In this document: positions 1 through 7,136 of the stretch, in pieces
Numbering within the stretch: position 1 is the stretch's first letter
Layout of the letters: each line of letters opens with the position of its first letter
Source: JOPF133 sp052144935
GTDB taxonomy: Bacteria; Acidobacteriota; Terriglobia; Bryobacterales; Bryobacteraceae
Direction: 5' to 3'
DNA length: 51,616 nt
Assembly: GCA_052144935.1 (NCBI GenBank)
Contig: JBKQPR010000113.1
Span: 1 to 51,616 of the forward strand
Notes under the pieces: model-generated
Told to the model about the DNA's origin: nothing
The model's database searches: none
What the model saw: only the letters and a program-made list of their open reading frames with translations
Made by a program: the position numbers and the translations under genes

Positions 1-1
1 G

Positions 2-271
2 TCCGGTGCTCAGACTCCGACCTTCACCGATGATAGAAAGCCTCGCCGAAACGATACTCGCCAGGGCTGCCAGATTGAAGCCCCTTCAGCCGTGAAACCG
101 CGTTTTCACGCCGGATCCAAGTATATGCGGAAGGATGCGCGCATTAACATTCGCCTTTCTACCGCCGACTTGGAAATGCTCAAGCGTCGCGCGGCGGAAG
201 AGGGCCTTCCCTATCAGAGCCTGATCGCCAGCGTCCTCCACAAGTACGTCCGGGTATCGTCCCATTCATGA
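2..271 (+). CDS. CopG/ribbon-helix-helix type antitoxin, 5' end outside window
   Basis: The frame is open from the window edge to TGA at 269-271. The last 48 residues, from ATG 125, read like the C-terminal part of CopG-type antitoxins (COG5304-like): an RINIRLSTADLEMLKRRAAE helix-strand segment followed by EGLPYQSLIASVLHKYV. Proteins of this family bind DNA as ribbon-helix-helix dimers and neutralise a BrnT/RelE-like toxin encoded just upstream, which would lie outside the window. Residues before ATG 125 look basic and not typical of the family, so either the short form starting at 125 is used or the upstream part is degenerate. Family call fairly sure; start uncertain. Confidence 0.6.
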   Translation, partial: SGAQTPTFTDDRKPRRNDTRQGCQIEAPSAVKPRFHAGSKYMRKDARINIRLSTADLEMLKRRAAEEGLPYQSLIASVLHKYVRVSSHS

Positions 272-361
272 GTGACGCGGCCTTGGAGTCTGGCTTGCGA
301 TGACGACCTCCCCGATCCCGCTATCCACAGCCTCAATCTGCTGCGATAAAGGAGACTACCA

Positions 362-1657
362 ATGATGAAACCGATGTTCTGGGCGGCTGCCCTCGTCATG
401 CTGATAGGGAGTCCGCTGTGCGCGCAGGACATCGCCGGCGACTGGCAAGGAACACTCAAAGCGGGCAAGGACCTCCGGATCGTCGTCGCCATCACGAAGG
501 GCGAGAACGGTGGCTGGAATGCCATGCTGTACAGCATTGACCAGGGTCCCGATGGCACGCGTGCCAGTTCCATCACCCTGCAGGGCGCCACGCTAAAACT
601 GACCATTGACTCGTCCCCGCGCGGCGCTTATGAAGGCACGCTCAGTCCGGATGGGGCGTCCATCAAGGGGACCTGGACCCAGGGCGCGCCGCTGCCGCTG
701 GACTTCAAGCGCGCCACCAAGGAGACGGCCTGGCAGCGCGACTCATCCCCGCATACCGTGCAGTTCATCGCCGTGGATAAAGACGTCAAGCTGGAGGTGC
801 TCGATTGGGGCGGCTCCGGACGGCCCGTAGTGCTGTTGGCGGGCCTTGGAAATACCGCTCACGTGTTCGACGACTTCGCGCCCAAGCTGACTGGTGCGTA
901 CCATGTGTACGGCATCACGCGGCGCGGATTCGGCGAGTCCAGCGCTCCCGCCCCGGTCAGCGCGAACTACACGGCCGACCGGCTCTCGGACGACGTGCTG
1001 GCGGTGGCCGGCGCGCTCAAGCTGAACCGGCCCGTATTGGCGGGGCACTCCATCGCCGGCGAAGAGTTGAGTTCCGTGGGATCGCGGCATCCCGAAAAGG
1101 TCGCTGGGTTGATTTACCTGGACGCCGGCTATTCGTACGCATTCTACGATCGCTCGCGGGGAGATTTGCTGATCGACTCGCTGGAGTTGCAGAAGCAGTT
1201 GGAGCAGTTGCAGCCCGGGAAGGGCCCGGCGAACCCAAAGCAGTTGGTCGACGAGCTGCTCGAAACCAGCCTTCCCCAGATCGAAAGAGACTTGAAGGAG
1301 CGGAAAAAAGACCTGGAAGCGGCGCCCGAGGCGCAGATGCCGCCCCAGCCGGCGGTCCCCACGCCCGCACAGGCGATCATGGCAGGCCAGCAAAAGTACA
1401 CGGAGATCCGGGTCCCTGTGCTGGCCATTTACGCGCTCCCGCACGAGACGCCGCCGCCCCTCAAGAACAATCCCACCGCAGCCGCGGCGATGGAAGCCAG
1501 GGACCTGGCGATCACAGGGGCACAAGCCAAGGCTTTCGAAAGCGGCGTACCCTCCGCGCGGGTGGTTCGATTGGCGCATGCGAACCATTTCGTCATGCGA
1601 TCGAACGAGGCGGATGTGCTGCGCGAAATGAACGCGTTTCTCGCCAGCTTGCATTGA
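362..1657 (+). CDS. Secreted alpha/beta hydrolase with N-terminal lipocalin-like domain
   Basis: This 431-residue protein has a signal peptide (residues 1-21, ending LCAQD). A roughly 100-residue beta-rich domain (GDWQGTL at its start) follows; it is often seen before acidobacterial hydrolases. An alpha/beta hydrolase fold occupies about residues 135-431. The nucleophile elbow is GHSIAGEE and the late catalytic His is likely the one in LAHANHFV. The substrate cannot be told from sequence; an esterase/lipase-like exported enzyme is the safest reading. A good Shine-Dalgarno sequence (AAAGGAG) sits just before the ATG. A proline/alanine-rich charged insert (about residues 300-345) lies in the cap region. 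It ends 23 nt before groES. Confidence 0.85.
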   Translation: MMKPMFWAAALVMLIGSPLCAQDIAGDWQGTLKAGKDLRIVVAITKGENGGWNAMLYSIDQGPDGTRASSITLQGATLKLTIDSSPRGAYEGTLSPDGASIKGTWTQGAPLPLDFKRATKETAWQRDSSPHTVQFIAVDKDVKLEVLDWGGSGRPVVLLAGLGNTAHVFDDFAPKLTGAYHVYGITRRGFGESSAPAPVSANYTADRLSDDVLAVAGALKLNRPVLAGHSIAGEELSSVGSRHPEKVAGLIYLDAGYSYAFYDRSRGDLLIDSLELQKQLEQLQPGKGPANPKQLVDELLETSLPQIERDLKERKKDLEAAPEAQMPPQPAVPTPAQAIMAGQQKYTEIRVPVLAIYALPHETPPPLKNNPTAAAAMEARDLAITGAQAKAFESGVPSARVVRLAHANHFVMRSNEADVLREMNAFLASLH

Positions 1658-1680
1658 CGATTCCCTGTATAATCAAGGCT

Positions 1681-1968
1681 ATGGAAATGCGTCCTTTACA
1701 CGATCGCGTGCTGGTCCGGCGGCTGGAAGAAGGCGAACAGCGTCAGGGTGGCATCATTATTCCGGATTCGGCCAAGGAAAAACCGCAACAGGCCGAAGTC
1801 ATCGCCGTGGGCAACGGCAAACTCCTCGATACCGGCGAGCGCGCCTCGATCGAGGTCAAAGCCGGCGACCGGATTCTATTTGGCAAATATTCCGGGTCGG
1901 ACATCAAGATGGAGGGCCAGGAATACCTGATTCTGAAGGAAGACGAGATTCTCGGGGTACTCGAATAG
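1681..1968 (+). CDS. groES: Co-chaperonin GroES, not followed by groEL
   Basis: This 95-residue protein has all GroES landmarks: MRPLHDRVLVRR at the start, GGIIIPDSAKEKPQQAEV (mobile loop and following strand), and YLILKEDEILGVLE at the end. It forms the heptameric lid of the GroEL folding chamber in the cytoplasm. The start could be ATG 1681 or ATG 1687; AAGG at 1675-1678 favours 1687, while family length suits either. A TATAAT at 1668-1673 lies just upstream. groEL is not adjacent; the next gene is a Skp-like periplasmic chaperone, so this is a stand-alone groES whose groEL must be elsewhere. Confidence 0.95.
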   Translation: MEMRPLHDRVLVRRLEEGEQRQGGIIIPDSAKEKPQQAEVIAVGNGKLLDTGERASIEVKAGDRILFGKYSGSDIKMEGQEYLILKEDEILGVLE

Positions 1969-2015
1969 GGTGTGCTAATCTAAAGCAGAACGCGCCAAAA
2001 CTCAGGAGTCTTTTC

Positions 2016-2558
2016 ATGTCTTTACGGATGGGCCTCAGGCCCCTGGCGGTCTGCTCGGCCTTGTTTGCCGTCAGCCACCTCGCCCCCGCGCAATCCGGCG
2101 CCCCCGCGCCGGCCAAGGTTGCCGTGGTGAATCTGCAGGCCGCCGTTTTTGGGTCGGCCGAAACCAAGAAGGCCGATGCCGAGATGACGGCCAAGTTTAA
2201 GCCGCGGCAGGACGCCATCGATCAGCTCAACCGCGAAATCGCCGCCTTGTCCAACCAGTTGCAAGCCAATCAGGGCAAGTTGACGGCGCAGGCCGAGGCC
2301 GATATCACCGCCCAGGGCCAGAGGAAGCAGCGCGAACTGCAGCGTGCCCAGGACGATCTGCAGGCCGACGCCACCGCTTACCGCAACGATGTTCTTTCCA
2401 AGATCACGGCGAAGATGTCGGATGTGGTCAAGAAGCTGGCCGACCAGAAAGGGTACGACCTGGTGGTGGAAGCCTCCGCGGCCATCTTCTTCAAAACGGC
2501 ATTGGATATCACCAAAGACGCCATCGCCGAGTATGACAAAACGTACCCGGCGAAGTAA
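2016..2558 (+). CDS. OmpH/Skp-family periplasmic chaperone
   Basis: The protein has 180 residues: a signal peptide (about 1-26, ending LAPAQS), then the family opening VAVVNLQAAVFGSAETKKA. A long charged helical region (about residues 55-135, rich in Gln, Lys and Glu) corresponds to the Skp tentacles, and the end is KGYDLVVEASAAIFF...LDITKDAIAEYDKTYPAK. Skp-type proteins hold unfolded outer-membrane proteins during transit through the periplasm. Length and layout match the family. The Shine-Dalgarno is GGAG before ATG 2016. It follows groES with a 47-nt gap and may be co-transcribed with the membrane protein at 2577. Confidence 0.9.
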   Translation: MSLRMGLRPLAVCSALFAVSHLAPAQSGAPAPAKVAVVNLQAAVFGSAETKKADAEMTAKFKPRQDAIDQLNREIAALSNQLQANQGKLTAQAEADITAQGQRKQRELQRAQDDLQADATAYRNDVLSKITAKMSDVVKKLADQKGYDLVVEASAAIFFKTALDITKDAIAEYDKTYPAK

Positions 2559-2576
2559 ACTGAAATTGGGGATGAG

Positions 2577-3026
2577 ATGGCAGGCTTTTTCGATCACTAC
2601 GGCGCCGGCGAAGAGCGGCGCGAGAAGATCATAAAGTCGGTCGCGGCCATGCTGGCGATTCTGGTGGTATTGGGCGGCGTCCTCTTCTTCATATTTCACG
2701 ATTACCGCCAGGAGCGCCAGGCCCGGCGGTTCTTCGATCTCATCGCCAGCCACGACTACAAAGGCGCCTACGCTTTGTGGGGCTGCACGGACGCCAAACC
2801 ATGCACGGGCTATCCTTTTTCCGCATTCCTGCAGGATTGGGGACCAGCCAGCGGCAATCCTCAGAACGCCGCCCAGTACCACATCGCCAAGAGCCGGTCG
2901 TGCGGCTCCGGCGTGATTCTCACGGTGGATGTGGGCTCCAACCGTCAGGAAAAGCTCTGGGTCCAGCGCGACGATCTGACCATCGGATTCTCGCCCTTCC
3001 CCGGTTGCCCGGCCCCCCCACGTTGA
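2577..3026 (+). CDS. Small single-pass membrane protein, unknown function
   Basis: I do not recognise this 149-residue protein. One strong membrane helix is visible at about residues 24-42 (VAAMLAILVVLGGVLFFIF), followed by a basic stretch (RQERQARR) and a C-terminal domain with four Cys and several aromatic residues (ALWGCTD, PCTGYPF). The topology suggests a short cytoplasmic N-terminus and a periplasmic domain of about 100 residues. DUF4878/NTF2-like shape is possible because of the FFDLIASHDYKGAYALW segment, which looks like the first helices of such folds. It starts 18 nt after the Skp-like gene, so an operon is likely. Confidence 0.7.
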   Translation: MAGFFDHYGAGEERREKIIKSVAAMLAILVVLGGVLFFIFHDYRQERQARRFFDLIASHDYKGAYALWGCTDAKPCTGYPFSAFLQDWGPASGNPQNAAQYHIAKSRSCGSGVILTVDVGSNRQEKLWVQRDDLTIGFSPFPGCPAPPR

Positions 3027-3075
3027 CCGCGCCGCCGGATTAGAATAATATTGCGAAGCGAGCTCAGCCAAAACT

Positions 3076-4197
3076 ATGGGAACGATTGCGGCAGGTCTGG
3101 AAGGCGTCATCGCGGGCGAGTCTGAGATTTGTTATATCGACGGGTACCAGGGCATTCTCAGCTACCGCGGCTATAACATTCATACGTTGGCGGAGCACGC
3201 CATCTTCGAGGAGGTGATCTTCCTCCTCTGGAACGGGTGGCTGCCCAAGCAGGGCGAGCTCGACCGAATTAAGAAGGACCTGGCGGCCGAGCGCGGCCTG
3301 CCCGGCCCGGTAGTCGATTTCCTGGCCAGCGTGCCGCGCTCCAACCCCATGGACGTGCTGCGCACCGCCGTTTCCATGCTGAGCCTGTACGATCCGGAAG
3401 CGGCCGACATGTCCACCGAGGCCAATCACCGCAAGGCCGTCCGGCTGATGTCCAAGACCTCCAGCCTCATGACCACGTTCGACCGGCTGCGCAGCGGCAA
3501 GCCGGCGATTCCCGGCGATCCGGCGCTGGGCTTTGCCGCCAATTTCCTCTACACCCTGACCGGCAACCGTCCCGACGAGGTCATGGAGCGCGCCTTCGAC
3601 GTGGCTCTCACGCTGCACGCCGATCACGAACTGAACGCCTCCACCTTCGCCGCGCGCGTCACCGCCGCCACGCTCTCCGACATTTACTCCTGCGTCACCA
3701 GCGGCATCGGGGCGCTCAAAGGGCCGCTGCACGGCGGCGCCAACCAGGACGTGATCCGCTGGCTGCTGGACCTGGGCGACGAGCAGGCCGCCGCCGAGAG
3801 CGTCAAGAACACACTGGCCCGCAAGGTGAAAATCCCCGGCTTCGGCCATCGCGTCTATCGCACCGACGATCCGCGCGCCACGCACCTGCGCGTGCTCTCC
3901 GAGGAGCTGGGCAAGCGCACCGGCCACGAGAAACTGTACCGGCTCTCCAAGCGGATGGAGGAGACCGTCAAGGAGATCAAGCACCTCAACCCCAACGTGG
4001 ACTTCTATTCGGCCTCCACGTACTATTCGCTGGGCATCCCCATCGACCTGTTCACGCCGGTTTTCGCGGTGAGCCGCATGTCCGGCTGGACCGCCCACGT
4101 GCTGGAGCAGTACCGCAACAATCGTTTGATCCGCCCGCGCGCCGAATACAAGGGCAATCCCGACGGGCAGACCTGGATCCCGATCGGCCAACGGTAG
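3076..4197 (+). CDS. gltA: Citrate synthase
   Basis: Citrate synthase of 373 residues, condensing oxaloacetate with acetyl-CoA at the entry of the TCA cycle. The catalytic triad is visible: His219 in GPLHGGANQDV, His258 in GFGHRVYRTDDPRA and Asp309 in NPNVDFYSAS. The length (about 370) is that of the short bacterial/archaeal type also used by methylcitrate synthases, so propionate-pathway activity cannot be excluded from sequence. No prp genes are nearby, which favours true citrate synthase. It ends 6 nt before the next small gene. Isocitrate dehydrogenase is encoded about 15 kb downstream on the same strand. Confidence 0.95.
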   Translation: MGTIAAGLEGVIAGESEICYIDGYQGILSYRGYNIHTLAEHAIFEEVIFLLWNGWLPKQGELDRIKKDLAAERGLPGPVVDFLASVPRSNPMDVLRTAVSMLSLYDPEAADMSTEANHRKAVRLMSKTSSLMTTFDRLRSGKPAIPGDPALGFAANFLYTLTGNRPDEVMERAFDVALTLHADHELNASTFAARVTAATLSDIYSCVTSGIGALKGPLHGGANQDVIRWLLDLGDEQAAAESVKNTLARKVKIPGFGHRVYRTDDPRATHLRVLSEELGKRTGHEKLYRLSKRMEETVKEIKHLNPNVDFYSASTYYSLGIPIDLFTPVFAVSRMSGWTAHVLEQYRNNRLIRPRAEYKGNPDGQTWIPIGQR

Positions 4198-4203
4198 GAA
4201 CCA

Positions 4204-4476
4204 ATGGACGAGCGCCAGTATTACACCGATTCCGAAACCACCAAGCCGGCCACGCTGAACTGCCCGTACTGCCGGAGTGCGGACACCTACGATCTGCGGT
4301 GGTCGGTGCGCAAAAAAAAGGACCGCCTGCCGGGCGGGGCGGACGAGCGCGACCGCGCCAAGTTCGCCAAAGCGCAGAGCTACATGGTGCTGCTGGACGA
4401 TAAGGTGGCGTGCAAGAATCTGCGCTGCCGCAAGCGGTTCGACATTTCCGGCGTCAAGACCATGGCGTTTATCTAG
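4204..4476 (+). CDS. Small protein with two Cys pairs, probable zinc ribbon
   Basis: Protein of 90 residues, function unknown. It has a CPYC pair at residues 20-23 and a second set, CKNLRC, near residue 75, the spacing expected for a zinc ribbon. Between them is a highly basic stretch (VRKKKDRLPGG). The fold suggests nucleic-acid or protein binding, but no specific family is recognised. It begins 6 nt after gltA and ends about 30 nt before the next gene, so it is probably translated from the gltA transcript. Confidence 0.65.
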   Translation: MDERQYYTDSETTKPATLNCPYCRSADTYDLRWSVRKKKDRLPGGADERDRAKFAKAQSYMVLLDDKVACKNLRCRKRFDISGVKTMAFI

Positions 4477-4505
4477 GCGTGAGTCTCCCGGCGGATTCGA
4501 ACCCC

Positions 4506-5030
4506 ATGATTCCGTTTGCGGAGGTCTGCGCCCGTGTCGAGGGCCGCATCGAGCGCCGCTACGGAATCCGCGTGGTGACGCGAGCGGTGGGGGGAGGCTT
4601 CGTGGGCGATCTGGACGGCGCCGGGATCCACATCGATCCGGCGGCCGGCGCCGAGCAACGCCTGTTCCTATTGGGCCATCTGTTCGGCCACACGGTGCAG
4701 TGGAACACGGATGCCGAAGCCTTTGTGCTGGGCCAGCCGCAAACGCCGCCGGTGGCTGAAGATCGGCTGCCGGCCCTGCTGGATTACGAGCGCGAAGCCG
4801 CCGCCTACGGCCTGTCGCTGTTAGCGGAGGCGGGCGCGGGGCCAGTGGAACCCTGGTATTCGGATTACAGCGCCTGCGATCTGGCGTATCTCATGCACTA
4901 CTACCGCACCGGCGAAAAGGGCGACTTCCGCAGTTTCTGGCTCGACGGGAGACCGGCGCTGGCGCCCAAGCCGATTCCGGCTTTTCAGCCCACCCGGCGG
5001 GTGTTTCGCAGCACGGGGTTGGTGATCTGA
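4506..5030 (+). CDS. Unknown protein with degenerate ImmA/IrrE-like metallopeptidase motif
   Basis: This 174-residue protein starts at ATG 4506 (GTG 4479 is an alternative in the same frame). The segment RLFLLGHLFGHTVQW resembles the zinc motif of ImmA/IrrE peptidases (R-F-x-x-A-H-E-x-G-H), but the catalytic Glu is replaced by Leu, leaving only HxxxH. A following YEREAAAYGLSLL fits the third-ligand helix of that family (E-x-x-A-x-x-x-A). If the resemblance is real the protein would be catalytically impaired. The rest (WYSDYSACDLAYLMHYYRTG) is not recognised. It lies directly after the zinc-ribbon gene and is likely part of the same transcript. Confidence 0.6.
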   Translation: MIPFAEVCARVEGRIERRYGIRVVTRAVGGGFVGDLDGAGIHIDPAAGAEQRLFLLGHLFGHTVQWNTDAEAFVLGQPQTPPVAEDRLPALLDYEREAAAYGLSLLAEAGAGPVEPWYSDYSACDLAYLMHYYRTGEKGDFRSFWLDGRPALAPKPIPAFQPTRRVFRSTGLVI

Positions 5031-5451
5031 GCGGAGGGGTCCTCCCATAATCCCTCACAGGTCAAATATTCTCCGTCGCTTCTTTGGCCAGAAAGAGCAC
5101 CGCTCTCTAAGTTGGCGTGACACGGACCAGGCCAAACCCAATGAGCTCCCTAACTTAACCAGGCAGCTCCGCCGTGCGCGCTTGAACGTCGTCGGACTCA
5201 AATTCGATGTAACCAATGCTTTGAAAGTTGGTCGGAAAATGAAGCTCCTTCTCCTTGAAAATGACGATGCGATCGCCATAGGCAAATGATGTCGCACCCC
5301 CAAGCAAATGTTCCGGATCCGCGACACTTTTGGAATCGCGTAGACCTGCGGGCCGTTTCGCCGGTCTGCGGTTTGCGAATAAGCCGGATAGTTTCGTTTG
5401 CTTCGAATGTGCCGCGCGCCCGCGCCCCGGTTGCGCGGCACTGCGAAGCGT
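5031..5451. other. Gene-poor interval with a possible gene remnant
   Basis: No convincing gene was found. On the plus strand the frame 5066-5289 is open for about 74 codons without a normal start codon and ends GRKMKLLLLENDDAIAIGK before TGA 5287-5289; it has a protein-like composition and could be the tail of a lost gene. The minus-strand reading here is rich in Arg and Ser and looks like noise. Confidence 0.3.
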
Positions 5452-5465
5452 GTTACTTCAGTAAC
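5452..5465. promoter_or_regulatory. Palindrome upstream of the oxidoreductase gene
   Basis: GTTACT-TC-AGTAAC is a perfect 6+6 inverted repeat placed 13 nt before the start codon of the Gfo/Idh/MocA gene, overlapping its leader. The position suits a repressor operator. No regulator gene is adjacent, so the role is inference. Confidence 0.35.
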
Positions 5466-5478
5466 GGAGAGGCGTGCC

Positions 5479-7092
5479 ATGCAACGACGTAATTTCCTGA
5501 AGACAGCCGCTGCGAGCGGTGGATTGACGATTCTGCGCAGCGGGCTGCTGCGCGGCCAGACGGCGCCCAGCAACCGTCTCAACATCGCCCTGGCCGGCGT
5601 ATGGGGCCGGGGAACGGCGCACTACAACGTGCTGCGCAGCGAGAACGTGGTGGCGCTGTGCGACGTGAACGAGCTTCGCACCAAGGAGGCCCTCGAAATC
5701 TTTCCCAAGGCCAAGACCTATTGGGATTGGCGCCGCATGCTGGACCAGAAGGATATCGAGGCGGTGATCATCTGCACCGCCGACCATCACCACGCCTTCC
5801 TTGCCAACTGGGCCATGAATCGCGGCATGCACGTTTACTGCGAAAAGCCCATGGGCATCACGGTGGACGAAGTGCGCACGCTGCGCGCCAATTATCTGAA
5901 GAACCGCGGGAAGATCGTCACCCAGCACGGCACACAGCGGCACGCCTACCCCAATTTCGAGCGCCTGCGCGAGCTGATTCTGGATGGCGCGGTGGGCGAG
6001 CTCAAGACGATTCACGGGTGGGACAGCCGCCAGCTTCCGCGCCCGGGTTACCCCCAGGCCGAAGGCACGGTGCCCGCCGCGCTGCACTACGAGCAGTGGA
6101 TTGGACCTTCGCCCTACCATCCCTACAGCCCGCAGTATTTCGGTGGTAACAGCGGAATGAACTGCCTGTTCTGGAACATGTATCGCGATTTCGGCGTGGG
6201 CCAGATGGGCGACATGGGGGCCCACACCATGGACCTGCTGTGGAACTCAATCGACGCCGGCGCGCCCACGGCGATTGAAGTGGATCAGGAAGTCAGCGAC
6301 AAGTTCAATCCCGATATCACGCCGGTCAAACTGAAGGCTTCGTTCGAGCACGCGGCCAACCAGTGGCGCGGGCCCGTGACGGTGGTTTGGTATCAGGGCG
6401 GGCTCAAGCCCAACGCGCCCAAGAGTTACATCGACGTGCAGAAGATCCCCAACGGCGCCATCTTCGAAGGCACCAAGGGCAGCATTCTGGCCGATTTCAC
6501 CACGCGCGTCATTATTCCCAACAACGACGATGGCGACCTCACCTATTACAAGCGGCGCTCGAAGAGCGACGTGTTGCCGCTGATCGAAGGCACCGGGCAG
6601 GCGACGCAGGGGCAGCGCCCGGGTGCTGGGCGCGGCAACCCGGCGCAGGGGGCCCGCAATCGGCCGCCGCTGCCCGCCGGCTTCACCGCTATGCCCAGCT
6701 CCGAGCCGCAGGCCAACGGATTTCCCGCTGTGCAGTTCCTGGCGAACGGGCTGCCCGCCGATCTGGGCATGCCTAATACCGATGTCGAGCAGATCCTGCA
6801 GGCCGAGCAGGCCGGCCGCGGCCCGAACCTGGGCGGCAGCCTCTTCCAACTGGAATGGATCGACGCCTGCAAGGGGAAGAACAACAGCGTGACTCACGGC
6901 ACCAGCACCAAGACGCACTGCGACTTCGACTATTCCGGTTCGATGATGGAGCAGATGCTGCTCGGCCTGGTGGCGCACCGCGCCGGCAAGCGTCTGGATT
7001 ACGACCCGGCGACCGGGCGCGTGACCAACGACTCTGCCGCTAATGAGTGGTTGAAGCGCGGTTACAGGTCGGGCTGGACGCTGAATGGGTAG
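5479..7092 (+). CDS. Tat-exported Gfo/Idh/MocA family oxidoreductase
   Basis: This 537-residue protein opens with a twin-arginine signal (MQRRNFLKTAAASGG), a mark of export as a folded protein by the Tat system whose genes are at 24138-25690. The NAD(P)-binding Rossmann domain follows (about 30-160), with NIALAGVWGRG, VVALCDVN, a CTADHHH strand and the EKPMG motif containing the conserved Lys. The C-terminal Gfo/Idh domain contains an inserted proline/glycine/glutamine-rich stretch (about residues 370-420). Such exported members are abundant in Acidobacteriota and Planctomycetota and are thought to act on sugars or inositols; the substrate is not readable here. ATG 5479 is chosen because it places the RR motif at residues 3-4. 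Confidence 0.9.
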   Translation: MQRRNFLKTAAASGGLTILRSGLLRGQTAPSNRLNIALAGVWGRGTAHYNVLRSENVVALCDVNELRTKEALEIFPKAKTYWDWRRMLDQKDIEAVIICTADHHHAFLANWAMNRGMHVYCEKPMGITVDEVRTLRANYLKNRGKIVTQHGTQRHAYPNFERLRELILDGAVGELKTIHGWDSRQLPRPGYPQAEGTVPAALHYEQWIGPSPYHPYSPQYFGGNSGMNCLFWNMYRDFGVGQMGDMGAHTMDLLWNSIDAGAPTAIEVDQEVSDKFNPDITPVKLKASFEHAANQWRGPVTVVWYQGGLKPNAPKSYIDVQKIPNGAIFEGTKGSILADFTTRVIIPNNDDGDLTYYKRRSKSDVLPLIEGTGQATQGQRPGAGRGNPAQGARNRPPLPAGFTAMPSSEPQANGFPAVQFLANGLPADLGMPNTDVEQILQAEQAGRGPNLGGSLFQLEWIDACKGKNNSVTHGTSTKTHCDFDYSGSMMEQMLLGLVAHRAGKRLDYDPATGRVTNDSAANEWLKRGYRSGWTLNG

Positions 7093-7136
7093 GCGGCTGT
7101 AGTGGAAAACGCGGCTCGCGGGTCTTAGAGAGTGAC

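Noticed and set aside
5055..5585. 176-codon minus-strand frame upstream of the oxidoreductase gene
   Set aside because: Arg/Ser-rich, no motifs, and overlaps the Tat signal of the real gene.
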